Shown here: positions 37,841-46,186 of the stretch, one piece after another
How the letters are laid out: each line of letters starts with the position of its first letter
Position numbering within the stretch: the first letter of the stretch is position 1
Notes under the pieces: generated by a model
Told to the model about the DNA's origin: nothing
What the model saw: the letters and a program-made list of their open reading frames with translations, nothing else
Databases searched by the model: none
Assembly (NCBI GenBank): GCA_002281855.1
Contig: NCHQ01000011.1
Coordinates: 1 to 64,000, forward strand
From: Rhodospirillales bacterium 24-66-33
GTDB lineage: Bacteria; Pseudomonadota; Alphaproteobacteria; Reyranellales; Reyranellaceae
Length of the DNA stretch: 64,000 nucleotides
Reading direction: 5' to 3'
Position numbers and translations under genes: made by a program

Positions 37841-40015
37841 ATGGCTCCCCTTGAGAACGGAGGCTTCCAGCAGCAGTCCGTCTGGGACGATGGCGGCCGC
37901 CTCCGCGTCGATTCCCTGATGAGGGCCCTGCTCTACATCGCCCAGCAGGTGGGCCGGCCCGTCAGTGAAGCCGATATCCGTCGCCTGACGGCCGTGCCGG
38001 CGGCCGGCCTCGACGAGGCGTCGTTTCTGACCGCGGCAGTGCGGCTCGGCCTCGAGAGCGAGGCGATCGAGTTCGCATCGCGTCCGCTCGACGAACTGCC
38101 TCTTCCCTTCGCCCTCCTCGCGGCCGACGGTCGCGTCCATGTCGTGGTCTCGGGCCGCGCCGACACCTGGACCATCCTCGATGTCGTCGTGGGTCGCGTT
38201 TGGCAGGGGGCGGCCCGCGACGTCGGTAGCCTCGGCTCGCGCGCCCTGCTATTGCGCCAGCCGTTGAACCCGCGCCCGGCCGATCATTGGTATGCGCCGC
38301 TCTGGGCGCGCGTGCGGCCCGTCGTGTTCAAGCTCGCCGCGGCGTCGTTCGCCATCAACCTGCTCGCGCTCCTCACACCGCTCTTCATGATGGTGGTGGT
38401 GAATCTGGTGATCGGGCGCCGGCCGCCGGCCGGCCTGTCCTCGATGATGTTGATGCTCTGTGCGGGCATGATCCTCGCCTACACTGCCGATTTCGGGCTG
38501 CGCGTGGCGCGCGGCTGGCTTTCGGCCAAGACCGGCGCGCGGCTCGACGCGCTGATGAGCGCCGAGGTGCTGCATCACCTGATGGCCTTGCCCTACCGGC
38601 ATTTCGAGCGCACGCCTTCCGGCGTCATCGCCGAGCGGCTGCGTCAGCTCGACGTCCTGCGCGGCTTCCTGACGGGGCAGCTGCCGGTGCTGGCGATCGA
38701 CCTGCTGTTCGTCGTGCTCTTCCTGATTGCCGTCTTCGTGATCAGCACGACACTGGGCCTGATCACCGCTCTGGCCATTCCGGTGCTGGTCGGCGTGTCG
38801 CTTGCTGCGCACCGTGCGCAGAAGCGCCTGGCGGAGGAGAATTTCCAGGCGCTGGCTGCCAAGAGTTCGACGCTGACCGAGACGGTGGCCAACGCCGCCA
38901 CGATCAAGGCGCTGGGACTAGAAGCCGAGGTCGAGAAGCGCTGGCAGACTCGCGTCGAGCAGTCGGCCCGCAGCAGCCTGCGGGCCAACTACCTCGCCAG
39001 CATTGCCGCGAGCGCCTCCGGGACGCTGCAGCTCGTGGCCTCGCTCGTCATCGTGATGGCCGGTGTCGCGGAGATCGCAGACCAGCGCCTGACCATCGGT
39101 GCTCTCATCGCCGCCAACATGCTCGCCGCGCGGGCGCTGCAGCCGATGCGTCAGCTGGCCGGTGCCTGGCATCAGCTCCAGGCGGTGAGTGCCGCGTTCA
39201 AGCGCGTCGACGCGCTGATGCACGAGACGCCGGAGGCGCCGCCCGGCGAATTCGCGCCGATGCCGGCTCTCTCCGGCGAGATCACGCTCGAGCGCGTGAC
39301 CTACCGGGCCCACGAACGCGGCGCGCCCATTCTGCGCGAGGCCGATCTCGCGGTGGCGGCGGGAGAAATCGTCGGCATCGTGGGACCCTCGGGTTCGGGC
39401 AAGACCACCATCGCCAATCTGGTGCAGGGCCTCGTCAGTCCCGCCGATGGCCGCGTCCTGGTCGACGGTACAGACATCGCTCATATCTCGCCGGCGCAGC
39501 TGCGGGCGCAGATCGGTGCGGTGCCGCAGGACGTCCAACTCTTTACCGGGACGGTGCGCGAGAACATCGCGATGGGCGTCGCGGACAAGGATCCCGGCCG
39601 CGTCGTTGCCGTCGCGAAGTTCGTCGGTGCCCACGAATTCATCCAGCGCCTGCCGCAGGGCTACAACACCGTGCTGGGAGAGCGGGGGCAGGGCCTTTCG
39701 ACGGGCCAGCGCCAGCTCATCTGCATCGCCCGGGCGCTGATCCGCAATCCGCGAATCCTCATTCTCGACGAAGCGACCAGCGCGCTCGATCCCGCCACCG
39801 AAGAGCAGCTCCTACGCCAGCTCAAGGCCAATACGCGCGGGCGAACCGTCATCATGATTACACACCGGCTGGCGCCCCTGGCCATTGCCGACCGCGTGGC
39901 GCTGGTGATGGAGGGCCGCGTCGAGCGCATCGGCCCGCCGACCGAGGTGATGGCCTATGCCCGCATCCGCATGGCCGAGGCCAGTCGCGGCGCGGCGCGG
40001 CCGATGCCCGGCTGA
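37841..40015 (+). CDS. Type I secretion-like ABC transporter (peptidase-like domain, TMD and NBD)
   Basis: The 724-residue protein has an N-terminal region like the C39 peptidase-like domain of HlyB-type exporters (about 1-130) without a catalytic Cys. About six membrane helices (150-440) and a nucleotide-binding domain follow. Walker A is VGPSGSGKTTIAN, signature LSTGQRQLICIARAL, Walker B ILILDEATSALD and the switch ITHR. No HlyD-type adaptor, outer-membrane channel or RTX substrate lies next to it, so the exported substrate is unknown. The start at 37841 lacks a strong ribosome binding site. Confidence 0.85.
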   Translation: MAPLENGGFQQQSVWDDGGRLRVDSLMRALLYIAQQVGRPVSEADIRRLTAVPAAGLDEASFLTAAVRLGLESEAIEFASRPLDELPLPFALLAADGRVHVVVSGRADTWTILDVVVGRVWQGAARDVGSLGSRALLLRQPLNPRPADHWYAPLWARVRPVVFKLAAASFAINLLALLTPLFMMVVVNLVIGRRPPAGLSSMMLMLCAGMILAYTADFGLRVARGWLSAKTGARLDALMSAEVLHHLMALPYRHFERTPSGVIAERLRQLDVLRGFLTGQLPVLAIDLLFVVLFLIAVFVISTTLGLITALAIPVLVGVSLAAHRAQKRLAEENFQALAAKSSTLTETVANAATIKALGLEAEVEKRWQTRVEQSARSSLRANYLASIAASASGTLQLVASLVIVMAGVAEIADQRLTIGALIAANMLAARALQPMRQLAGAWHQLQAVSAAFKRVDALMHETPEAPPGEFAPMPALSGEITLERVTYRAHERGAPILREADLAVAAGEIVGIVGPSGSGKTTIANLVQGLVSPADGRVLVDGTDIAHISPAQLRAQIGAVPQDVQLFTGTVRENIAMGVADKDPGRVVAVAKFVGAHEFIQRLPQGYNTVLGERGQGLSTGQRQLICIARALIRNPRILILDEATSALDPATEEQLLRQLKANTRGRTVIMITHRLAPLAIADRVALVMEGRVERIGPPTEVMAYARIRMAEASRGAARPMPG

Positions 40016-40018
40016 GGC

Positions 40019-40486
40019 TCAGGCGAAGTCGACGAACTCGGGATCTTCGAGGCGCGCCAGCCGCTCGCAGGCGAGCCGTGCGCAGTCGATGAGAAGCGCC
40101 TTGCGGCGCGCCGCCGCGACCGTGCGGCGGAGGGGATGACGCAGGATCTCAGCCCCATAGGCGTCGGCCACGATCAGGCCGACTTCCTCGGCGATAAGCG
40201 CCTGCGGGAAATCGACGGGTACGGCAAAGTAGAGGAGGTCGCACCAAGCGAGATAGTCGGGCCACTTCTGGTCGACCCGCCAGTCCTCGATCGAAGATTT
40301 CACCTCGACGATCGTGAGCTCGCCGCTGCCGGCGATCGCCATGATGTCGGCGCGCCGCCCGTCGGGCAGCGGAAGCTCACGCAGGACCGAACGGCCGGTC
40401 TGACGCATCAGCCGGCAGGCACCGCGGCAGACTGCGAGGGTGATGTCAGGGCGCGCCAGGCGCGCAACGCTCTGCGAGGCGTCCAC
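40019..40486 (-). CDS. MmcB-like DNA repair protein
   Basis: The 155-residue protein matches the MmcB family of alphaproteobacterial DNA repair proteins with a restriction-endonuclease-like fold. The nuclease-type residues are in GRRADIMAI and LTIVEVKSS. It starts with GTG 12 bp after the Sel1 gene and ends 4 bp from the convergent ABC transporter gene. Confidence 0.82.
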   Translation of the reverse strand: MDASQSVARLARPDITLAVCRGACRLMRQTGRSVLRELPLPDGRRADIMAIAGSGELTIVEVKSSIEDWRVDQKWPDYLAWCDLLYFAVPVDFPQALIAEEVGLIVADAYGAEILRHPLRRTVAAARRKALLIDCARLACERLARLEDPEFVDFA

Positions 40487-40497
40487 GGGCCTTCACT

Positions 40498-41703
40498 TCA
40501 GCGACGGACAGGGACGAGACGCGGCAGGCTCTCGTCGCTGGGCAGTTCGAAAGTCGGCTTGAAGGTCTGTGCCAATGCCTCGCCGCGCTTGCGGTCTCGA
40601 TCGGCCACCTTGTCGCCCGCCTTCTCGCGGACGGCGCGGGCTTCCGGATGGCCGCCGCGTTCGGCGAGGTACAGCCACTTGAAGGCTTCGACCGGGTCCA
40701 TCGTGCCGGCAACGCCCGTCAGCAGCATGACGCCCAGCGCCTGTTGCGCCTCCGGCAACCCCTGCTGGGCGGCCCGTGAATACCAGAGCTGGGCCTGTAC
40801 GGGATCGCGCGCGACCCCGGAACCGGCGAGGTAGGCATTGGCGAGCTTGAACTGGCCCGACGGCACGCCCGCCCCGGCCGCGACCTGATACCAGCTGATG
40901 GCCGATTTCAGGATCTTCTCGTTGGCCGCCTTGTCGCGCGTCGCCGGCGTACGGACCGCCATGTCGCCCAAGGCCAGCGCCGCTTCCGGCACGCCGTTCT
41001 GCTGCGCCTGGATCAGCCAGCGCTGTGCGGCGGCAAGGTCCTGCTTGACGCCCGACCCTTCGGCCAGCGCCAGGCCGTAACGCAAGGCGGCGCGCATGTG
41101 ACCCTTCTCGGCGGCCCGGCGGAACAGATCGGCCGCCCGCGTCGAATCGGCCGACACCGGGGGCGCGCTTTCGGACATGGCGCGCCCCAGCGCGTAGGTG
41201 GCGTACACATCGCCGTCCATGGCGGCCTGCTCGAGCCACGCGCGCGCCTGGATCAGGTCGCGCTGAACCCCCTGACCACGGAGATAGAGTGTGCCGAGAT
41301 TGAGCTGTGCCCGACGGTGCCCCTGCGCGGCCGCTTTCGCGAAGAGCTCGACGGCCCGGGCGGGATCGCGAGCCTGGCCGGCGTCGCCCGTGATGAATAC
41401 CAGCGCCAGCCTGTGCTGGCCCTCGGCGGAGCCGGCATCGGCGGCGCGCTGGATCAGCCTCAGTCCCTCCGCTTTGTTGCCGCGGTCGAGCAGGATGGCG
41501 CCCAGCCAGGCCTCGGAGTCGGCGGAGGGAGCGCCGAGGGAGCGCAAGGTCCGCTCGGCGGTGGCGACGTCACCCTGTCGATAGGCGACCACGGCGGGAC
41601 GCAACGGCGCGGCGACGTCCGACGCGTCGGGCGGCTGCTGGGCCTGCGCGACGGCGCTCGCGGCCACCAAGGCAGCGGCGAGCGCCGATCGCGCGGCGAT
41701 CAT
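40498..41703 (-). CDS. Sel1-repeat protein, exported
   Basis: The 401-residue protein has a signal peptide (LAAALVAASAVAQAQ) and about seven Sel1/TPR-like repeats, for example AQLNLGTLYLRGQGVQRDL, AALRYGLALAEGSGVKQDL and GQFKLANAYLAGSGVARDP. Sel1 repeats mediate protein-protein contacts in the periplasm. Its start overlaps the stop of a smaller Sel1-like gene upstream (ATGA). Partner unknown. Confidence 0.85.
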   Translation of the reverse strand: MIAARSALAAALVAASAVAQAQQPPDASDVAAPLRPAVVAYRQGDVATAERTLRSLGAPSADSEAWLGAILLDRGNKAEGLRLIQRAADAGSAEGQHRLALVFITGDAGQARDPARAVELFAKAAAQGHRRAQLNLGTLYLRGQGVQRDLIQARAWLEQAAMDGDVYATYALGRAMSESAPPVSADSTRAADLFRRAAEKGHMRAALRYGLALAEGSGVKQDLAAAQRWLIQAQQNGVPEAALALGDMAVRTPATRDKAANEKILKSAISWYQVAAGAGVPSGQFKLANAYLAGSGVARDPVQAQLWYSRAAQQGLPEAQQALGVMLLTGVAGTMDPVEAFKWLYLAERGGHPEARAVREKAGDKVADRDRKRGEALAQTFKPTFELPSDESLPRLVPVRR

Positions 41704-42197
41704 TTGGTCTTGAACGTATAGGCCGCCGCGGCGGCCTTGGCCTTCTCGAGTTCCGCGGCCGGCAGTTCGCGGCCGGCCTGCTCGAGCGCCAGGTTGGCGT
41801 TGGGGACGTTCCAGCGTTCGGCGATGGCGCACCACTTGTAGGCCTCGAACAGGCTCTTCGGCACGCCCTTGCCCTCGGCATAGGCGCCCGCCAGCGGGAT
41901 CATCGCCGGCAGATAGCCGCGCTCCGACGCATCGAGCAGCAGGGGCGTCGCCTTGTTGATGTCGAACAGCTTCGACTCGGCATTGCCGTAGATGTAGAGG
42001 CCGAGCACGAACTGGGCGCGCGGATCGCGCTCCTTGGCAAGAAGTTGCAATTCCTTCTCTGCCGTCAAGACATCGCCTGCCTGCAGCGCCTTGACCGCTT
42101 CCTCGAGGCCGGCGGCGGCCGGCTGGACGGCGGCGGCGAGCAACAGGGCAGCCCCGGCAAGGGACAGAAGGGCGCGGGCGGAACGAACGAAGTGCAC
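41700..42197 (-). CDS. Small Sel1-like exported protein
   Basis: The 165-residue protein starts at a GTG with GGAG 8 nt upstream, followed by a signal peptide ending AVQPAAAG. It has two Sel1-like units (AQFVLGLYIYGN; AMIPLAGAYAEGKGVPKSLFEAYKWCAIA). It is cotranscribed with the larger Sel1 protein and MmcB. Function unknown. Confidence 0.75.
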   Translation of the reverse strand: MHFVRSARALLSLAGAALLLAAAVQPAAAGLEEAVKALQAGDVLTAEKELQLLAKERDPRAQFVLGLYIYGNAESKLFDINKATPLLLDASERGYLPAMIPLAGAYAEGKGVPKSLFEAYKWCAIAERWNVPNANLALEQAGRELPAAELEKAKAAAAAYTFKTK

Positions 42198-42298
42198 GGA
42201 GAGGCTCCCGGAAAGCACGGCGGATATTGGCGGAATGGTAAATCGTCTACCATGGAAATGAGGCCGAAACACGAAACGCGGCCCGCAGGGGAGGGAGC

Positions 42299-42679
42299 AT
42301 GCTCGAACAACTTGCCGATCTCGTGAATGGCGACGCGGCCTTGGTACGGCGCGGCCGCCATTTCACCGGGGCTTTTCTGGTGGAGGCACGTCCGCGGGGC
42401 TGGCTGGTTCACGTGTTGCGGGGCCGGATCGAGAGGGTCGAGGAGGGTCCCTTCGTCATGCCGTCCTGGCGCTTTGCCCTGCGGGCCGACGAGGCGAGCT
42501 GGCAGCGCTTCTGGCGGCCGCGGCCGGCGCCGGGCGATCACGACCTGCTCGCGCTGGTGCGCCGGGGCCTCATGAAGTTCGAGGGTGACCTGCAGCCCCT
42601 GATGGCCAACCTGCTCTACATCAAGGGCGTGCTCGAAGCGCCCCGCGCTGCGCAAATGGAAAGGGGAGCGACGTCATGA
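42299..42679 (+). CDS. SCP2-like sterol-carrier-fold protein, putative
   Basis: The 126-residue protein resembles SCP2-like domains, small lipid-binding folds, by its hydrophobic strand pattern and the C-terminal RRGLMKFEGDLQPLMANL segment. The assignment is by general resemblance. It overlaps the hydrolase gene by 4 bp (ATGA), suggesting a joint role in handling a hydrophobic ester or ligand. Confidence 0.55.
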   Translation: MLEQLADLVNGDAALVRRGRHFTGAFLVEARPRGWLVHVLRGRIERVEEGPFVMPSWRFALRADEASWQRFWRPRPAPGDHDLLALVRRGLMKFEGDLQPLMANLLYIKGVLEAPRAAQMERGATS

Positions 42680-43536
42680 CGACCGGCCGGCTCGAGCCGA
42701 TCGTCGGCCGCTATTTGTCGCTCGACTTCGAAGGACGGCGCTATCGCGTCTATTTCGAGGAGGCAGGCGAGGGTATTCCGCTGATCTGCCTGCACACGGC
42801 CGGCGCCGATGGGCGGCAGTATCGCGGCGTGCTGAACGATGAGGCGATCACCAGGCGATTTCGTGTCATCGCCTTCGACATGCCTTGGCATGGGAAGTCC
42901 TCGCCGCCTGCCGGCTTCGAGCGCGAGGAATACCAGCTGACACGGGATTTCTATACTTCGTTCATCCTGGCCTTTGCCGATACGCTGTCGCTGCGCCGGC
43001 CGGTGGTGATGGGCTGTTCGATCGGGGGGCGCGTCGTGCTCAACCTCGCGGCGACGCATGCGGACCGCTTTCGCGCCCTGATCGGCCTGCAGGCTTCGGC
43101 CCATGTCGCGCCCTATTACGATACCGACTGGCTTCACCATGCGGACGTCCATGGCGGCGAAGTCTGCGCCGGCATCGTTTCGGGGCTCGTTGGGCCCGAT
43201 GCGCCGAGCCTGCATCGCTGGGAGACCCTGTGGCACTACATGCAGGGCGGTCCCGGCGTCTTCAAAGGCGATCTGCACTTCTACAAGGTCGACGGCGACC
43301 TGCGCGAGCGCATCGCCACGATCGACACCAGCCGCTGCCCGCTATTCCTGCTGACCGGGGAGTACGACTATTCGTGCTCGCCCGCCGAGACCGCGGAAGT
43401 CGCCGCCATCGTCCCGGGCGCCACCTGTTCGATCATGTCAGGCCTGGGCCATTTCCCCATGAGCGAGGATCCGGATCGCTTTCTCGAGCATCTGCGGCCA
43501 ATTCTTGCCACGATCGCGGATCGTCCGCCCGGATGA
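42676..43536 (+). CDS. Alpha/beta hydrolase
   Basis: The 286-residue hydrolase has the nucleophile elbow GCSIGGRVVLNLA, an oxyanion/turn region LHTAGADGRQYRGV, FDMPWHGKSSPP, and a C-terminal SGLGHFPMSEDPDRF with the catalytic His. The acid Asp is probably in LTGEYDYSCSP. It follows the SCP2-like gene directly. The substrate is unknown. Confidence 0.85.
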   Translation: MTTGRLEPIVGRYLSLDFEGRRYRVYFEEAGEGIPLICLHTAGADGRQYRGVLNDEAITRRFRVIAFDMPWHGKSSPPAGFEREEYQLTRDFYTSFILAFADTLSLRRPVVMGCSIGGRVVLNLAATHADRFRALIGLQASAHVAPYYDTDWLHHADVHGGEVCAGIVSGLVGPDAPSLHRWETLWHYMQGGPGVFKGDLHFYKVDGDLRERIATIDTSRCPLFLLTGEYDYSCSPAETAEVAAIVPGATCSIMSGLGHFPMSEDPDRFLEHLRPILATIADRPPG

Positions 43537-43649
43537 CGTCCTGGCGATGCGATCCAGGATGACAGGCCGGCTGCAGAGTTCCCCTTTTTAACTAGCTGGA
43601 GTGAGAGACGGCCTCGAACTGCCGGACACTGTTTTGAACGTTCCGCGGC

Positions 43650-43667
43650 AGATATGCATTATTGCAA
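43650..43667. promoter_or_regulatory. TGCA-TTAT-TGCA operator-like box, copy 1
   Basis: AGATATGCATTATTGCAA is identical to the copy at 43976-43993. Its core TGCA-N4-TGCA is palindromic at the ends and overlaps the -10-like CATTAT of the putative promoter for the sRNA region, a typical repressor position. Confidence 0.6.
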
Positions 43668-43668
43668 C

Positions 43669-43835
43669 TACCGCGTCCGACGGGCTGCAGTAGAGTTCCA
43701 CTGAGACCAAGCCCGCGGGCGGCCCCCCAAGCCGCTTCATCGAAGCCGTTCCCACACACCCAAGGCTTCGATCAACCCACACCCAGGCGGGCTCATAGGA
43801 AGGCCGATCGTCCCCAAGCGATCGGCCTTTCGTAT
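43669..43835 (+). ncRNA. Candidate small RNA with C-rich loops
   Basis: Stem A pairs 43710-43716 with 43787-43793. Inside are stem B (43719-43723 with 43731-43735, loop CCCCCAA) and stem C, a perfect 9-bp helix (43739-43747 with 43764-43772) with loop GTTCCCACACACCCAA. An open CAACCCACACCCAG segment follows. A terminator hairpin ends it. The repeated CCCACAC-type loops could pair with purine-rich ribosome binding sites. No known family is recognised, and the 5' end is inferred. Confidence 0.5.
43800..43835 (+). terminator. Intrinsic-terminator-like hairpin
   Basis: AAGGCCGATCG (43800-43810) pairs perfectly with CGATCGGCCTT (43819-43829) around TCCCCAAG, followed by TCGTATTT. It is 260 bp past the hydrolase stop, which suggests it belongs to a separate short transcript. 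Confidence 0.7.
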
Positions 43836-43975
43836 TTATGGCGACGATCGTTGTCTTGCCTGAGCTCCGGGGAACGGGCCGGATCAATATTGCTGCATCG
43901 GTGCGGCTATAGACACACCAAAAACGCCTATCACATCCGAAAATTCCGCCGTAATTGCTGGATCCTGGATGTATT

Positions 43976-43993
43976 AGATATGCATTATTGCAA
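43976..43993. promoter_or_regulatory. TGCA-TTAT-TGCA operator-like box, copy 2
   Basis: A second exact copy of AGATATGCATTATTGCAA, 62 bp before the TetR start. Position and symmetry suggest autoregulation by the TetR protein or control by the same factor as copy 1. Confidence 0.6.
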
Positions 43994-44054
43994 GTTACTC
44001 TAAAATTGCCGCCTGCTAGTGTCGCCGGCGCGCGCAAATTTTCCGATCGGTCCA

Positions 44055-44741
44055 ATGAGAATTGTCGGCTTCCCCCTCGATGTGTCCAATGTGCGTGATG
44101 AACGCGTAGTGAAGGGGCAGAGCATTCGGCGCTCCCTGATCCAAGCCACTCTGGATCTAGTCCACACGGGGGATACCGAGCCATCCGCGGGGGCCGTCGC
44201 CATGATCGCCGGGCTTTCGAGCCGGACCCTCTCTCAGCACTTCCCGGACCTGTCCGACCTCTACACAGCGGCCTTCGAACTCGCCGTCAGTCGAGCGTTC
44301 AGCGCCGATCGACCGGTGGACCCGGCGGCGCCGCTGACAAGCCGGATCACACTTCTGGTCTCGGACCGGGCGCAGCTGTTCGAGGAATGGCTTCCCTTGT
44401 GGAGCTTCGCCGACCGTGTGCGCCGCTTGGCGCCTGCCATCGGCGCCGGCGTGGCACGCCTGCGGCAAGTCCTGCGCGAGCGCCTGGCCATTTGGTTTGC
44501 CGCCGAGCTCGAATCGCTCGGGCCGGAGGCGCGTCTCGCCGGACTCGATTCGCTCGAGCGGGCCTTCGGGTTCGACAGCTGGATGAACTTGCGTGAGCGT
44601 CAGCGCCTGTCGCCGATGCGTGCATCGAGGACCTGGCGCTTCACTGCCGAGACGATCGTGCAGCAGGCCCTTGCCGGTTCGCCACGGCATCCACGAACGC
44701 CTGAGACTGCAAAAAAGGCGACGGAGTGTCCGTCGCCCTGA
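44055..44741 (+). CDS. TetR family regulator (divergent paralogue of the one at 4199)
   Basis: The 228-residue protein has a TetR-like helix-turn-helix (AGAVAMIAGLSSRTLSQHFP, about residues 42-61) and a helical C-terminal domain resembling the TetR at 4199. The ATG at 44055 is the first start with full domain coverage; a GTG at 44019 is possible. The upstream gap contains two identical palindromic boxes. Its 3' end carries a hairpin that looks like the terminator for the convergent cytochrome c' gene. Confidence 0.82.
   Translation: MRIVGFPLDVSNVRDERVVKGQSIRRSLIQATLDLVHTGDTEPSAGAVAMIAGLSSRTLSQHFPDLSDLYTAAFELAVSRAFSADRPVDPAAPLTSRITLLVSDRAQLFEEWLPLWSFADRVRRLAPAIGAGVARLRQVLRERLAIWFAAELESLGPEARLAGLDSLERAFGFDSWMNLRERQRLSPMRASRTWRFTAETIVQQALAGSPRHPRTPETAKKATECPSP
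44711..44737 (-). terminator. Intrinsic terminator of the cytochrome c' gene, inside the TetR 3' end
   Basis: On the minus strand GGCGACGGA pairs with TCCGTCGCC around CAC and is followed by six Ts (44716-44711). It lies within the last codons of the convergent TetR gene. Confidence 0.85.
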
Positions 44742-44760
44742 TGTGGTCGCGCGAAGGGTC

Positions 44761-45216
44761 CTATTTGGCCTTCGCCTGGAACTTCTGGTGGCACGCACCG
44801 CAGGTCTTGCCGGTGTCGGCAAAGGCCGCCGCCAGCGCCTCGGCATTGCCCGAGCCGGCCGCCATCGCGAGCTTGTCGTAGGCGGCGTCCGCCGCTTTGC
44901 TGGCCGCCTCGAAGCCGGCCCAGTCGGTCCAGATCGCCGGCAGGGCGCGGGTATCGCCCTTGTCGGAGCCGGCCGGAAACATCTTCAAGAAGGATGCTTC
45001 GAGGGTCTTGAGCTTCGCGGCCTGCTCGACGGCGCCCGCGGTCGGACCCTTGGCATCGACGATCGCCTTGATGGCGCGCATCGCGGCGGCGGTCTGCTTG
45101 CGATTGTCCTTGCGCTGCGCGATCACGTCGCCTTGGGCCATCGCGATCGTCGCACCGCCCACCATTGCGCCGGCGGCGAGAGCGCCGACCATCGCAAGAA
45201 CCAGACTCTTCCTCAT
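44761..45216 (-). CDS. Cytochrome c' (c-prime)
   Basis: The 151-residue periplasmic haem protein has a signal peptide (VGALAAGAMVGGATIAMAQ) and a C-terminal haem-binding CGACH followed by QKF, the cytochrome c' pattern. These four-helix proteins bind nitric oxide and protect against it. The ATG at 45216 is chosen because the signal peptide follows it directly. It is divergent from a cytochrome b561 gene, a common pairing. Confidence 0.9.
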   Translation of the reverse strand: MRKSLVLAMVGALAAGAMVGGATIAMAQGDVIAQRKDNRKQTAAAMRAIKAIVDAKGPTAGAVEQAAKLKTLEASFLKMFPAGSDKGDTRALPAIWTDWAGFEAASKAADAAYDKLAMAAGSGNAEALAAAFADTGKTCGACHQKFQAKAK

Positions 45217-45413
45217 AGACCCATCCCCTCGTGGCTGATCCGGCTGGCAATTTATGCCTCGCCGACGGACCATTTGTTGCAGAGCCCGGCCCGGAAGCGA
45301 ACGGGCAGGTGAGACAAGCGCCATCACGACTGCGTGTACTGGTCACGCCCTGGCCCTTGCCTACAGTCCCGGTGAATCGACTATTCTGGTCCCTCGCAAG
45401 GAGATGATGACGG

Positions 45414-46109
45414 ATGGCCGGCAAGAACGACAAGATCCTCGTCTGGGACGTGCCCGTCCGCCTGTTCCACTGGCTGCTCGTCGCGCTGATGGCCACCTCG
45501 TATTTCAGCGGACGGGCAGGCGGCGACTGGATGCAGCTCCATTTCTGGTCGGGTTACGCCATTCTGACCCTGCTGCTCTTTCGTCTTGCCTGGGGCTTCG
45601 TCGGCAGCACCACCGCGCGCTTCTCGAGCTTCCTCAAGGGACCCGGGGCCGCCTTCGCCCATGTGGCGCATTTGTTTCGCAAGGAGGGCCCCTGCGACGT
45701 CGGGCACAATCCGCTGGGAGGCGCGATGGTGCTCGTCCTGATCTTCGCGGTGATGGCCCAGGTCGTGACCGGGCTGTTCACGGCCGACACCGATACCGGC
45801 ATGGTGAACGGGCCGCTCGCGCTCAAGGTCGCCGACAGGTGGGTCGAGCGGGCGACCGATTTCCACGCCTGGTGGATCAACGTCCTTCTCATCCTGGTGG
45901 CGGTCCATGTCGCAGCCGTCCTGCTCTACCTCGTCTGGAAGCGGCACAATCTGATCGGCGCGATGATCACCGGCCGCAAGCGGATCGATCAGGCGGTCGA
46001 GCCGGGGGCGCCCGCACCGCGGCTCAGCTTCGCGTCGAGCCGCCTTGCGGTGTCTGTCCTGTTGGCCTGTTCCGCTCTGGTCTATTTCGTCGTCCGCGCG
46101 GGCGGCTGA
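45414..46109 (+). CDS. Cytochrome b561
   Basis: The 231-residue membrane protein has four or five helices and haem-ligand histidines in VRLFHWLLVALM, LHFWSGYAIL, DFHAWWINVL and VAVHVAAVLLYL. It is a prokaryotic b561-type cytochrome that may pass electrons to the neighbouring cytochrome c'. AGGAG precedes the start. Confidence 0.88.
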   Translation: MAGKNDKILVWDVPVRLFHWLLVALMATSYFSGRAGGDWMQLHFWSGYAILTLLLFRLAWGFVGSTTARFSSFLKGPGAAFAHVAHLFRKEGPCDVGHNPLGGAMVLVLIFAVMAQVVTGLFTADTDTGMVNGPLALKVADRWVERATDFHAWWINVLLILVAVHVAAVLLYLVWKRHNLIGAMITGRKRIDQAVEPGAPAPRLSFASSRLAVSVLLACSALVYFVVRAGG

Positions 46110-46186
46110 CTGCTCACGCGGCCTTGCTGGCCTGAAACCGCCCCTCTAGGGTGACGATAACCACAGTGAAATTTGGATTTTGCACC

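Larger units (their letters stand above)
43537..44054. other. 518-bp non-coding gap with candidate sRNA and repeated operator box
   Basis: The gap holds a promoter-like site (TTGAAC at 43634-43639 and CATTAT at 43657-43662, 17 bp apart), two copies of an 18-bp AGATATGCATTATTGCAA box (43650-43667 and 43976-43993), and a structured segment ending in an intrinsic-terminator-like hairpin. A minus-strand ORF across it lacks family features and is probably spurious. Confidence 0.6.

Noticed and set aside
43588..44184. Minus-strand ORF in the 43.5 kb gap
   Set aside because: No recognisable domain or ribosome binding site; it crosses the terminator, the repeat boxes and the TetR start.
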